A DNA stretch of 64,000 bases from positions 3,092,001 through 3,156,000 of the forward strand of contig NZ_CP008852.1 in assembly GCF_000725345.1 (NCBI RefSeq), written 5' to 3'. The stretch comes from Pelosinus sp. UFO1. Lineage in GTDB: Bacteria; Bacillota; Negativicutes; DSM-13327. How positions within the stretch are numbered: the stretch's first letter is position 1; every line of letters begins with the position of its first letter. The notes under the pieces were generated by a model that saw nothing but the letters and a program-made list of their open reading frames with translations, was not told the origin of the DNA and made no database searches. Shown here piece after piece: positions 52,864-61,404 of the stretch. The position numbers were made by a program, and so were the translations under genes.

Positions 52864-53700
52864 ATGGAGCAACTCACCAACGAAAAAATACTTGAGGCTT
52901 TTAAAATTGTTCTTCCCTACTTAAACAAAATTGTCCGGGAAGATATGGCTGTTGGATTAACAGACAAAACGGCATACTTATCCTACTACCGTGCAAAAGA
53001 GTTTGAGCTTGATTTACCTGCTGGTAAGCCTATCAGAGGAATTAGTACTATCGAAGACTGTATTAACACAGGTAAAGAAACGTTTGCAGATATTCCACCT
53101 GAAGTGTATGGTCGTACTATAAAGACTATCTTCACTCCAATTTATGGCGTTAATAAAGAAATTATTGGGACTCTAAGCTCTGGAATCGATTTAAATGATA
53201 GCCTTAAATTAGTTGATACTGTTGAAAAATTAGCGAATTCAACTGGATTAGCCTCAGCAAGTGTTGAGCAAGTTGCTCAGAGTGCAAGTGAACTAGCAAG
53301 CGCGGGGCAAAAAGCAATTCAGCTAGCAGGAGATTTGATAAAACGGAATGAAGAAACAGTTCAGGTCATTAGTTTTATACGTACCATAGCGCAGCAAACA
53401 AATCTCTTAGGACTAAACGCGGCGATTGAAGCAGCCAGAGCAGGAGAACAAGGCAGAGGATTTGCTGTTGTAGCTGAGGAAGTTCGAAAACTTGCTGATC
53501 AATCGCAAGAAGCAACAAAGAAAATACAGTTAACATTACAAGAAATGAGTAAGGCTGTTTCCGATATCTATAAATCAATCGAAAATACTAGCTCTATTAG
53601 CCAAGAACAGGCAGCATCTACTCAGGAGATCGCAGCTAACTTAGAAGAAATAAATAAAGGCGCGAGCAATTTAGGAAAATATGTTGAGCGGTATAAATAA
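52864..53700 (+). CDS. Soluble methyl-accepting chemotaxis protein-like receptor
   Basis: A 278-residue protein without membrane helices. Residues 1-115 form a small cytosolic sensory domain ([53 protein letters not shown]); residues 120-278 are a shortened MCP signalling domain whose tip has [38 protein letters not shown]. It should signal through CheA/CheW. The adaptation helices are short. A strong AGGAGG lies before the ATG at 52864. This is one of two plus-strand genes and is transcribed away from ribB. Confidence 0.86.
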   Translation: MEQLTNEKILEAFKIVLPYLNKIVREDMAVGLTDKTAYLSYYRAKEFELDLPAGKPIRGISTIEDCINTGKETFADIPPEVYGRTIKTIFTPIYGVNKEIIGTLSSGIDLNDSLKLVDTVEKLANSTGLASASVEQVAQSASELASAGQKAIQLAGDLIKRNEETVQVISFIRTIAQQTNLLGLNAAIEAARAGEQGRGFAVVAEEVRKLADQSQEATKKIQLTLQEMSKAVSDIYKSIENTSSISQEQAASTQEIAANLEEINKGASNLGKYVERYK

Positions 53701-53709
53701 ATAATTAAA

Positions 53710-53760
53710 AAGTAAGAAGTGATATCTTACCGCAAAGATATCACTTCTTACTTTTTTTCC
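53710..53760. terminator. Bidirectional terminator between convergent genes
   Basis: A perfect 19-base stem, AAGTAAGAAGTGATATCTT and its complement, flanked by A-runs and T-runs. It lies between the plus-strand receptor gene and the convergent minus-strand membrane-protein gene and serves both. Confidence 0.9.
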
Positions 53761-53767
53761 TTATCTA

Positions 53768-54094
53768 CTATTCAATCATCTTACTCCTAGTAACTTTGGA
53801 ATAAAGCCACATGAACCAAGTACGCAACACAAAAAAACTTTCTACAGCTACGAACATACTATAGAGAGCTAAAAATAAAATACTAATTCTTTTTACAAAT
53901 TCATTTCCTATAACTAATTGAAATAAATATTTAGAAACATCAATTACATCGTTACCAATCGGCGCATTTACAGCATGGGGTACGTGTTCCATAAAAAAAA
54001 CTAAACGTGTTGCAATCAATAAATATAAGTACATTTTCCCTAATTTCTTTATAGACCGATATCTTTCATTCGGCAATTCCTTAGATGTTGACAT
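53768..54094 (-). CDS. Small hypothetical membrane protein
   Basis: A 108-residue protein with two hydrophobic segments (about residues 22-42 and 70-98) and a basic N-terminus and C-terminus, so both ends are probably cytosolic. I recognise no family. The ATG at 54094 has AAGGGAGG 9 bases upstream; a start at 54145 lacks a site. Shares the bidirectional terminator with the receptor gene. Confidence 0.55.
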   Translation of the reverse strand: MSTSKELPNERYRSIKKLGKMYLYLLIATRLVFFMEHVPHAVNAPIGNDVIDVSKYLFQLVIGNEFVKRISILFLALYSMFVAVESFFVLRTWFMWLYSKVTRSKMIE

Positions 54095-54438
54095 GTAATG
54101 TACCTCCCTTTTGAAATAAGAATAGTAATATTTATGATAGTCCACTTATTATTTTAGGATAACTACATAAAACTATAATAGGAATCTCTAGCCTTGGCAT
54201 TACCCCTATTATGACACAGCATAGCCTAGGATAACAATGTATACTTATTTCCTATTTTACTTTATGTTCATCATCCACTACCCCGCAGAGGTCAGCGAAC
54301 CTGTCCCTTGACACCGTGAGTCTTGACACAAGTTCTATTATTTATGCACGATATATTTAACAACCCTTCAGAGGTACTGCAGGAATCTAATGTAATTTTG
54401 TGGTATATGAATCTATATGATAAGAGCGGGGAGGATTT

Positions 54439-54948
54439 ATGAAGATTTCTAAGCTACAAGGTCCAGCAGCAACTTATAAACACGACGATCATGTTATAAA
54501 AAATATAAACAAAGAATTTCGCATTCAACTGACATATGGTCAACGTATAGCCGATTGGTTAGCTAAAGTGGTTGGCAGTTGGCCCTTTATTATTTATCAG
54601 AGTGTTGTAATTGTGATTTGGATGGCAACAAATGTGTATTTGACTTATAAGGCGGTTAATGACACAGATTTTTTTCATTCTTGGGACCCATATCCTTTTA
54701 TACTGCTTAATCTTGTTCTAAGTTTTCAAGCTGCGTACACTGGTCCAGTAGTAATGATGAGTCAAAACAGGCAGAATGAAAAAGATCGGTTGGCAGCAGA
54801 GCATGATTATGAAATAAATATAAAAGCGGAAGAAGAGATAAAAGTAATTATGGACCACTTAGTTCATCAAGATATTATATTGAAAGAACTTATAGACCAT
54901 ATAGCAAAATTAAATGTAGAGTCTCTAATAACAAAGGATCACCGCTAG
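54439..54948 (+). CDS. DUF1003 family membrane protein
   Basis: A 169-residue protein. Residues 30-45 hold the amphipathic QRIADWLAKVVGSWPFI; two membrane helices lie at about 48-70 and 88-108. The segment FHSWDPYPFILLNLVLSFQAAYTGPVVMMSQNRQ is the DUF1003 signature. A charged helix follows (residues 112-169). The function of the family is unknown. The ATG at 54439 has GGGGAGGA upstream. The 293-base gap before it (54146-54438) shows no other gene. Confidence 0.88.
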   Translation: MKISKLQGPAATYKHDDHVIKNINKEFRIQLTYGQRIADWLAKVVGSWPFIIYQSVVIVIWMATNVYLTYKAVNDTDFFHSWDPYPFILLNLVLSFQAAYTGPVVMMSQNRQNEKDRLAAEHDYEINIKAEEEIKVIMDHLVHQDIILKELIDHIAKLNVESLITKDHR

Positions 54949-54959
54949 TAAAATTAGCC

Positions 54960-55036
54960 TGAAAAAAACAAAACCATGTCCTAGAGTTTTTCTCCTCAGA
55001 CATGGTCTTAGATGTTATTGCAATACATCCTTTAAT
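54960..55036 (-). ncRNA. Candidate Fur-controlled small RNA
   Basis: A minus-strand transcript predicted from a strong promoter (-35 at 55066-55071, -10 at 55043-55048) to a terminator: ACCATGTC / GACATGGT closing a 18-base inner hairpin region (GAGGAGAAAAACTC) followed by TTTGTTTTTTTT. Length about 75-80 bases. It holds no convincing frame; only ATGTATTGC, with a 6-codon reading, is present. GAGGAG in the loop is exposed like an antisense seed or an internal ribosome-binding-like site. Neighbouring genes are not read through. Confidence 0.55.
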
Positions 55037-55042
55037 GATTAT

Positions 55043-55071
55043 ACTATACTCCATTTGATAATCATTGTCAA
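55043..55071 (-). promoter_or_regulatory. Consensus promoter with overlapping Fur-type box
   Basis: -35 TTGACA, a 17-base spacer and -10 TATAGT on the minus strand. The 7-1-7 palindrome TGATAAT-C-ATTGTCA (55056-55070) overlaps the -35 and spacer with one mismatch to the Fur consensus TGATAATnATTATCA. Fur with iron would block it. Identity is by match to consensus only; PerR or Zur boxes differ at key positions. Confidence 0.65.
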
Positions 55072-55191
55072 TTAAATCAATATCCATCCCCTTTTATATT
55101 AATTTAGGTATTTCTACTACCTAAATTGAATGTATGCTAAATAATTTCATTATTGTTATTCTGTTTAAGCCACCAAACAATAAAAGGATAT

Positions 55192-55229
55192 GACCAAAAA
55201 TGACAGGCTATATAAAATAGCTTGTCATT
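55192..55229 (-). terminator. Terminator hairpin downstream of the chemoreceptor gene
   Basis: AATGACAAGCTAT / ATAGCCTGTCATT (13 bases with one G-T pair) followed by TTTTGG on the minus strand. A second hairpin AAAGCCCT / AGGGCTTT lies at 55238-55268. Together they end the chemoreceptor transcript. Confidence 0.7.
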
Positions 55230-55432
55230 TTATCTTTGAAAGCCCTCACAGAATACGCAAGGGCTTTCTTATTTAAGAGTACTTATCATTCTAGAGAATA
55301 ATATTTATGCTTAATTTATATTTCACGCATAGATAGGTTAAGTTGTATACTCAGACAATCGAAGGTGATGAGCAAATAGTAAGCTTAAACAAAAGGAGTC
55401 AACATCATGGAGAACTGTCCACTATACCAATT

Positions 55433-57463
55433 TTATACCTTGAACTTCTCCACTGCTATTTGTAAGTCACCCGCCAAATTAGCCAAACTTTTGCTGGCTG
55501 AGGCAATTTCCTCCATTGCCGCTGACTGCTCTTCTGTCGCAGACGATACGGTCTCTGTCTCCATTGCATTTCCTTTGCTTACCTTATCAAGCTCATGACT
55601 GGCTGTTACCAATTTACGATTACCTGTAACTATCCCATTGATAGCATTAAAAACATCTTGAATCTGTTCCGAAAGCTGCGTAATACTTATGACAATGCGA
55701 TCGAAGGTTTCACCCGTGGAATTCACAAACTCAACACCTGCTTTAACACCTGCCGAACTTACTTGCGCTGCTTCGACAGCTTGATTTATATTGGCCTGAT
55801 TATGATTAATCAATCTCCCGATTTGCTGTGCAGCACGATTGGACTCTTCAGATAGTTTTCTTACTTCATCCGCTACCACCGCGAAACCTCTACCATGTTC
55901 ACCAGCTTTAGCCGCTTCAATGGCAGCATTTAATGCCAATAAGTTAGTTTGTCCGGCAATTGTCGAAATAAGGTTAACAATGTTACTAATTTCGTGAGAG
56001 CCTCTAGCAAGCTCGCTAATCGCTTCGTGTACAGCTTCAGATCCTTGATGAATTTGCTGCATTTGCTGGATAACCTGTTCTAAGCCTCGTTTACCTTGCG
56101 TGGCTTCATCAGAAGCATGTTTGGCAGTTTCTGACGTTTCATTCATTACTACTAAAATTTGCTGAGTTCCAGCCGAAATCTTCTCAGCCACTGCTGTTAT
56201 TTGCGCAAGCCCAGTCACCTGTTTCCTGGTTCCCTGCGCCATTTCAGTAATTGAAACGGCTACTTGATTTGCCGCCTGTGCTGACTGCTCTGCACAGGAT
56301 GTTAATTCTTCACTTGACGCGGCCACCTGCTCTGCCTTACCTTGTACTTTATTTACTAATAAACATAGATTTGTCTTCATATCCCTAAAGCTTTGCGCCA
56401 ATTGTCCGACTTCATCTGCAGAGTTTATCTTTGCCGGTCGATCTCTAAAATCTCCCTGAGCCAACAGTAGACATTCATCGCGGATAATCCGAATAGGTTT
56501 GGCAAATAACTTGCTTATATAAAAGATAAATAATATGGCAAAAGTGATAAAGATCACCGATACCACTAACATCGTCCGAGATAGAATGGCCACCTCTTTG
56601 GTAGCTTCCGCTTCTGCAACAGTTACTATCATCACCCAATGCATACCATCGGGCAGTTCAATGGGCGTAAAAACAGCCCTATGACTAACACCATCAATAT
56701 ATGTATATCTCCCCTGAACCTGTCGACCGTTTTCAACTGTCGTTTCAAATAAGTTGATCAACCGGTTATCTAGTTCGGCTTTTGGCAATTTTAGTTCGGC
56801 ATCTATATTACTTTCGCTCAATTTTAACTTAGTAATTAATTCCGTCCTTGGATGAGCAATAACAACTCCCGCACTATCTGCTAAATATCCGAAACCACTA
56901 TCCATAAATCTCAGACTCCCCATTATATCCGATAACTTCTCCAATGAGCATGAACCACCTAAAATCCCCACCAATTGGCCATTATATACAACGGGTACAG
57001 TTAGATTAATAGCTAATTTGCCGGTAGTTTTGGAATACAATGGATTAGAAACATAAGCCGTTTTAGTTTCAACTACCCTTTTAAAATAATCACGATCATT
57101 GTGCTTACCAAGACTACCATCCGATCGAACCCCTGAGCCATCAGGAGAAATAAAGAAAATAACATCAAACATCCCCATCCTCTGTTTTGCTTGCGCCATT
57201 AATGTAACAAGCTCACTTTTATCGCTGCCTTTTTGAATAGCAGGAACACTAGCAAGATCCTCTAGACGAACTATTCTGTCCTGTATCATATTTTCAATTC
57301 GGTTGGCATAATCAGTACTAGTAGCTCTGGCAGTATCGTCTATGCTCTTTTCCAGTGATCCACTAGACAGATAATAACTGAGACAAGATAGTATGCCTAG
57401 GGACAAAATAAACACTGGCAGCAAAATAATCAGTAGTCTTGTTTGAATACTTGTTACTTTCAC
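55433..57463 (-). CDS. Transmembrane methyl-accepting chemotaxis protein with Cache sensor domain
   Basis: A 676-residue chemoreceptor. Membrane helix 1 is at about residues 8-30, a large double-Cache-type external domain runs from about 35 to 275 ([53 protein letters not shown]), helix 2 is at 285-307, then HAMP ([22 protein letters not shown]), and the signalling domain has the tip [36 protein letters not shown]. It senses small ligands and signals to CheA. The start is a GTG at 57463 with AAAGGTGAG upstream. Confidence 0.92.
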   Translation of the reverse strand: MKVTSIQTRLLIILLPVFILSLGILSCLSYYLSSGSLEKSIDDTARATSTDYANRIENMIQDRIVRLEDLASVPAIQKGSDKSELVTLMAQAKQRMGMFDVIFFISPDGSGVRSDGSLGKHNDRDYFKRVVETKTAYVSNPLYSKTTGKLAINLTVPVVYNGQLVGILGGSCSLEKLSDIMGSLRFMDSGFGYLADSAGVVIAHPRTELITKLKLSESNIDAELKLPKAELDNRLINLFETTVENGRQVQGRYTYIDGVSHRAVFTPIELPDGMHWVMIVTVAEAEATKEVAILSRTMLVVSVIFITFAILFIFYISKLFAKPIRIIRDECLLLAQGDFRDRPAKINSADEVGQLAQSFRDMKTNLCLLVNKVQGKAEQVAASSEELTSCAEQSAQAANQVAVSITEMAQGTRKQVTGLAQITAVAEKISAGTQQILVVMNETSETAKHASDEATQGKRGLEQVIQQMQQIHQGSEAVHEAISELARGSHEISNIVNLISTIAGQTNLLALNAAIEAAKAGEHGRGFAVVADEVRKLSEESNRAAQQIGRLINHNQANINQAVEAAQVSSAGVKAGVEFVNSTGETFDRIVISITQLSEQIQDVFNAINGIVTGNRKLVTASHELDKVSKGNAMETETVSSATEEQSAAMEEIASASKSLANLAGDLQIAVEKFKV

Positions 57464-57557
57464 TTTTTTCTCACCTTTCAAATTTTATGTAAATCTATGA
57501 TTTTCAAATTACTTCTCACGCCAAATACAATATTTGAATAGTGTCAACCCTTACCGT

Positions 57558-57609
57558 GTCAGAAAAGCACAACTTTACCTTATGGCAAACCTGTGCTTGA
57601 TTCTGACAT
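57558..57609. terminator. Hairpin downstream of the lactonase gene
   Basis: TGTCAGAA and GCACA arms pair with TGTGC and TTCTGACA across a roughly 20-base loop. No strong T-run follows. It lies just after the lactonase stop and may be a weak terminator. Confidence 0.4.
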
Positions 57610-57626
57610 ATTAATTGTTTACGCCC

Positions 57627-58895
57627 TTATTCAACAGCAAATATAATACATACTGGGCTACCGGTTTTTATTACCTGACCAGTTGGCGTTACTTTTCCCG
57701 TTTTAGGATTTATTTGAAAAGTGACGATAGTATCGCTATTTTCGTTAGCTGCATACAAAAATTTACCTGATGGATCAAAAGTGAAGAAGCGAGGGCCTTT
57801 GCCCTGTGAAGACTCCCAACCGACGGGTGACAAGGTACCATTGGCTTGATCAACAGCAAAAGTGCCAATGCTATCATGCCCACGATTAGATACATATACA
57901 AACTTTCCCGAAGGCCCTATCATAATTTCAGCTGCCGTATTGTCACCAGTATAAGTGCTGGGAATACTAGGTATAATTTGCAGCGGTTTCAATTCACCGT
58001 TTTGCGCATTATAACGATAGGTTGTAATGGTAGAATCCAGTTCATTGGAAACGTAGGCAAAGGGGCTATTGGGATGAAAAGTTATATGACGGGTGCCTGC
58101 GCCTTCACGGGCAGTAACAACCGAAGTTTCTCCCGGAATCAGCTTGCCATGTTCCGCATCAATTTTAAAGGTAAATACTTTGTCCAATCCTTTGTCAGGA
58201 ACCAAAAGAAATTTTTGCGTAGGATCAAACATTATCTGATGAGGATGAGAACTGCCCTGTTGGGTACGGTGCGGACCTGGTTTGCCAGGAAGCTGCGCCT
58301 GATCAACAATTGGCGACAAGGAACCATCAGGATTAATTGGTAATGAAACCAACGATCCAGTTGCATAATTAGCTACCAACATGAACTTATTAGAAGGATC
58401 AGTCACTAAATATACCGGATTTTTCCCATTCGTGGATTGTTGATTCAAAAAGGTTAACTTCCCGGTTTGTTTATCGATCGCAAAGGCACTGATTTCACTA
58501 AAATCGCCATGTACTGTATACAAGTAATCTTGACCTCGATCTAATGCTAAAAATGAAGGGTTTTCCTGAGATGTTTTTACAAGTTCCACATGTGTCCATT
58601 CTCCAGTTACAGGATCAACACGATAAACATTAATTCCCTCACCACGGGCATTACGTTCTTTTGTGGTACGAGAACCTACATAAGCATACATTACACCGTT
58701 TTTTTTCATCGTTGCACTAGCTAATGGCTTAGCTGGTGATTCCGTGGCCGCTGCAACTAGCGGCAAAAACGTGAATACCAAAAGAAGTACCATACTGATT
58801 ATAACTTTGGGTAAATCTAGAAATAATCTCTTATTTAAAAGATTATTTCTAGCAATTTGGAAAGAGTATTTGCTATTATAAGCAGTTAATCTCAT
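57627..58895 (-). CDS. Exported beta-propeller lactonase family protein
   Basis: A 422-residue protein with an N-terminal hydrophobic signal (about residues 30-52, VIISMVLLLVFTFLPLVAAA). The body has seven propeller repeats of the form FAY(V/A)SNxxDxTITTYR...G and FLYAANENSDTIVTFQI, matching the lactonase/YncE-like 6-phosphogluconolactonase fold (Pfam lactonase). It may hydrolyse sugar lactones outside the cytoplasm. It is next to a ketodeoxygluconate-type permease gene, so sugar-acid use is a possible link. The ATG at 58895 follows AGGGAGG. Confidence 0.82.
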   Translation of the reverse strand: MRLTAYNSKYSFQIARNNLLNKRLFLDLPKVIISMVLLLVFTFLPLVAAATESPAKPLASATMKKNGVMYAYVGSRTTKERNARGEGINVYRVDPVTGEWTHVELVKTSQENPSFLALDRGQDYLYTVHGDFSEISAFAIDKQTGKLTFLNQQSTNGKNPVYLVTDPSNKFMLVANYATGSLVSLPINPDGSLSPIVDQAQLPGKPGPHRTQQGSSHPHQIMFDPTQKFLLVPDKGLDKVFTFKIDAEHGKLIPGETSVVTAREGAGTRHITFHPNSPFAYVSNELDSTITTYRYNAQNGELKPLQIIPSIPSTYTGDNTAAEIMIGPSGKFVYVSNRGHDSIGTFAVDQANGTLSPVGWESSQGKGPRFFTFDPSGKFLYAANENSDTIVTFQINPKTGKVTPTGQVIKTGSPVCIIFAVE

Positions 58896-58936
58896 ATATA
58901 CGTCCTCCCTCTTTTCTTTAAAATCAAAGAAAATAT

Positions 58937-59908
58937 TTACGACTGGAGTGCTAAGGTATCTTGTTTTTCTTTTCCTGACCCATATCGCTTAACTACAAAT
59001 TTGGTAACCATAGGTACAACGACGGCAGTAAGTAGCACCGCTGTTGCAAGTTGTATAGTCGAAGCTGCTACATATTGTTGCATGGATGGATCAGCCAGTG
59101 CAATTGCGGCCGGCGTAGCCATGGAAATCCCCGCCGTACCAGCTGTAGCTATACCAGCATAACCAGGTCTTCTACAAATCCACCGATCTGCCAACAGCGC
59201 AGGAAGAGCACCACAGACTATCATAATAAAGCCTAAAATAATACCAGAAATTCCTCCTTGGATAACTGTCATTAGATTTACACCTGCTCCTAAAGTAAAG
59301 GCAAAACAAGGTATAATGGGCTCTACTCCTTTTCCTAATAATTTACGTAAATCTTCATCCATATTTCCTAATATAACGCCTACTATCATTGGTGCGATGG
59401 CCGCGATCAAACTTGACATCGGGATGGTAGCCATGCCAGATGCTCCTAGTGCAATCAAGGCCATAAATGGTCCAGATTTGATGGCCAATACGCTCATAGC
59501 CCCTAAATCAACGTCATCACCATATTCCGAAACTAAGGCCATGTACAATCCACCGTTACCACTAGTAAGCGCACTTATAATGGCTATTACGGAAATTCCC
59601 CAGAATCCGTCCATGCCGAATAGTTTAGCTACAAGCATCCCAAAGACAATACCGGTTATAAATTTCATAGCTAACAGTACTGAGCCCCTTTTAAAAGCTT
59701 CCGGTGCACTTTTAAGCCTCAGTTGGCTGCCTGCGAATAAAAAAGATACGCCTACCAAGCTTTGCGCTCCTTTATTAGAAAAAACACCTGTCATATACCC
59801 ACCCATGTCCAATACCTGAGGAAAAAACGTGTTTACAATTGCTCCCAGAAGCAATGGCACTACCATTACCCCTCCTGGAATTTTTTTTACATTTGATAAT
59901 ACTTTCAT
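58937..59908 (-). CDS. 2-keto-3-deoxygluconate permease family transporter
   Basis: A 323-residue, roughly ten-helix permease of the KdgT family. KKIPGGVMVVPLLLGAIVNTFFP at the N-terminus, ISALTSGNGGLYMALVSEYGDDVD and AGIATAGTAGISMATPAAIALADP are family landmarks. KdgT imports 2-keto-3-deoxygluconate with H+. No kdgK or kdgA gene is in view, so the substrate is inferred from the family. The ATG at 59908 has GAGGAGG upstream. It lies between citG and the lactonase gene. Confidence 0.87.
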   Translation of the reverse strand: MKVLSNVKKIPGGVMVVPLLLGAIVNTFFPQVLDMGGYMTGVFSNKGAQSLVGVSFLFAGSQLRLKSAPEAFKRGSVLLAMKFITGIVFGMLVAKLFGMDGFWGISVIAIISALTSGNGGLYMALVSEYGDDVDLGAMSVLAIKSGPFMALIALGASGMATIPMSSLIAAIAPMIVGVILGNMDEDLRKLLGKGVEPIIPCFAFTLGAGVNLMTVIQGGISGIILGFIMIVCGALPALLADRWICRRPGYAGIATAGTAGISMATPAAIALADPSMQQYVAASTIQLATAVLLTAVVVPMVTKFVVKRYGSGKEKQDTLALQS

Positions 59909-60023
59909 ACTAATTATCCTCCTCGTACAAAATATAATATTAAGATTGATGGGGTTTATATTGATTAAATCAACAGACCAAGAATGTTAACCTTTATCAT
60001 GCGTAGATTACCGGTAACGAGCA

Positions 60024-60908
60024 TCACATTCTTTGCTTTAAAAAATATAAAAAATAAGTAACTGCTAACATATCTGCTGATCCTCCCGGACTAATCTTTT
60101 TAAGCGAATATTCCGAATCTAATTCTTCAATTTGCTTTCGGCCACTCTCTGTGAGCATACCTCCTGCCGCCAAAATCGATCTAGCAGATTTTTGAACAAG
60201 AACAAGGGTAGGCATATCATGCCTGTTCAAAATAGTTGTGTCTATGGTTTCGGTCATGATTCCAATCAGGGAATGTATTAATGCATCATTGAGTGAAAGA
60301 CTGGCAGCTAATGCTTCGTTTAAACAAGGCAAACCTTTGGTTTTTATAACAGGTAAACCTGCTGCAATTTCACCACGTATACCTGTAATACCAAATGTCA
60401 AATAAAGCTGTTCCCCTGCAGTAAGCTTTCTATTTGGCAATGTATTGTTCAAAACGGCAAGCTCACGTTCCACAATGCCGCGGCATATTTGAGAAGCTTC
60501 CTGCAATGTTCCCTCAATAATGCAGCCTTTATATCCCTGCTGCACGCATCTTGCTGCTGCAGCCGTCAGAATCCCCAGCAGAAACAGTAAACCTTTTTGC
60601 GTATTAACGCCATTTGTTGCTTCAAACATAGCCTCTTCCGCATTCTTGCCAATATTACGTAAAGCTGTCAGCAATTCTTCTGCCGGACCAATATGTTCCC
60701 AACCGGCCAGTGCACAACGCTGCATGGCTGGACCTAGGGTGCTGCTACTTTTTAAGAAAGTAAAGATGTCCATATCTTGATGAGCTCCAGAATTAAACCG
60801 GTCAACTAAGCCAGGAGCAGGAGCACATGCTGCCTCCATTAGCATAGCTTCTAGTGCGATTATCCCTATTCTTTCAATGGGTTCCAACCAACAGTCCCGC
60901 AGATTCAT
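60024..60908 (-). CDS. citG: Triphosphoribosyl-dephospho-CoA synthase (citrate lyase cofactor)
   Basis: A 294-residue CitG. It makes the 2'-(5''-triphosphoribosyl)-3'-dephospho-CoA precursor of the citrate lyase prosthetic group from ATP and dephospho-CoA. Visible landmarks are LMEAACAPAPGLVDRFNSGAHQDMDI near the N-terminus, GVNTQKGLLFLLGIL, and SPGGSADMLAVTYFL at the end. The ATG at 60908 has AGGAGTG upstream. It follows citF and a broken citC-like gene; citX was not seen. Confidence 0.92.
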   Translation of the reverse strand: MNLRDCWLEPIERIGIIALEAMLMEAACAPAPGLVDRFNSGAHQDMDIFTFLKSSSTLGPAMQRCALAGWEHIGPAEELLTALRNIGKNAEEAMFEATNGVNTQKGLLFLLGILTAAAARCVQQGYKGCIIEGTLQEASQICRGIVERELAVLNNTLPNRKLTAGEQLYLTFGITGIRGEIAAGLPVIKTKGLPCLNEALAASLSLNDALIHSLIGIMTETIDTTILNRHDMPTLVLVQKSARSILAAGGMLTESGRKQIEELDSEYSLKKISPGGSADMLAVTYFLYFLKQRM

Positions 60909-60934
60909 TGCCTTTCACTCCTTGCTGTAATGTT

Positions 60935-61329
60935 AATGACGCGATACAGAATTCCTGATTGTTTCTATAATTTCTTGTGCTGCAACTGAAGTCAAATACT
61001 CAAATGTGGTATCGGGAACCATTTTCCGCAATATACGGCTCCTAGCAATTTCCTTAAAGCCGAGGGCTATAATCTAGGCTGGTTTCGTGGGTTTGGTAAA
61101 AATGAAATAATGATATCTTCCGCGCCTTGCTACCGCTTGCATTAAGGCTGTAACAATTGCACTAGCAAGTCCTACCCTCTGAATATTCTCATCAATTGCG
61201 AAATTTCCGAGTATTTTCTGGCAAAAGAACCTGTTCCAACCAGTCTGCCATCATCATCTTGGCGCAACACTACGGTATATTCTACCTCACGGTCAAGCAA
61301 TTTGTACTCCTCTAAAGCTATGGAAAAAC
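60935..61329 (-). pseudogene. citC: Broken citrate lyase ligase (CitC) N-terminal GNAT domain
   Basis: In minus-strand frames, fragments read LALEEYKLLDREVEYTVVLRQDDDGRLVGTGSFAR, then, in another frame, GNFAIDENIQRVGLASAIVTALMQAV, YHYFIFTKPTKPA, a stop, and ALGFKEIARS. This order is the GNAT-type N-terminal domain of the acetate:SH-citrate lyase ligase CitC. At least one frameshift and one stop break it, and the nucleotidyltransferase C-terminal domain is missing. It lies between citF and citG, where such genes are found. Confidence 0.7.
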
Positions 61330-61381
61330 GCCTTCTGTGCTTATGAATCTCTCTAGCAAGTATCTTAAAAGCACAGAAGGC
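61324..61381 (-). terminator. Terminator hairpin after citF
   Basis: GCCTTCTGTGCTT / AAGCACAGAAGGC (13-base stem) with a 26-base loop, followed on the minus strand by GTTTTTCC. It lies 24 bases after the citF stop and ends in the remnant of the citC-like gene. Confidence 0.7.
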
Positions 61382-61404
61382 ATCACATTTAAGCTTTGCT
61401 TTAA

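Noticed and set aside
54295-54335. TTGACACCGTGAGTCTTGACAC, two -35-like boxes upstream of the DUF1003 gene
   Set aside because: No matching -10 at 16-18 bases follows either box; it may be a fragment of a dispersed repeat but no copy is seen.
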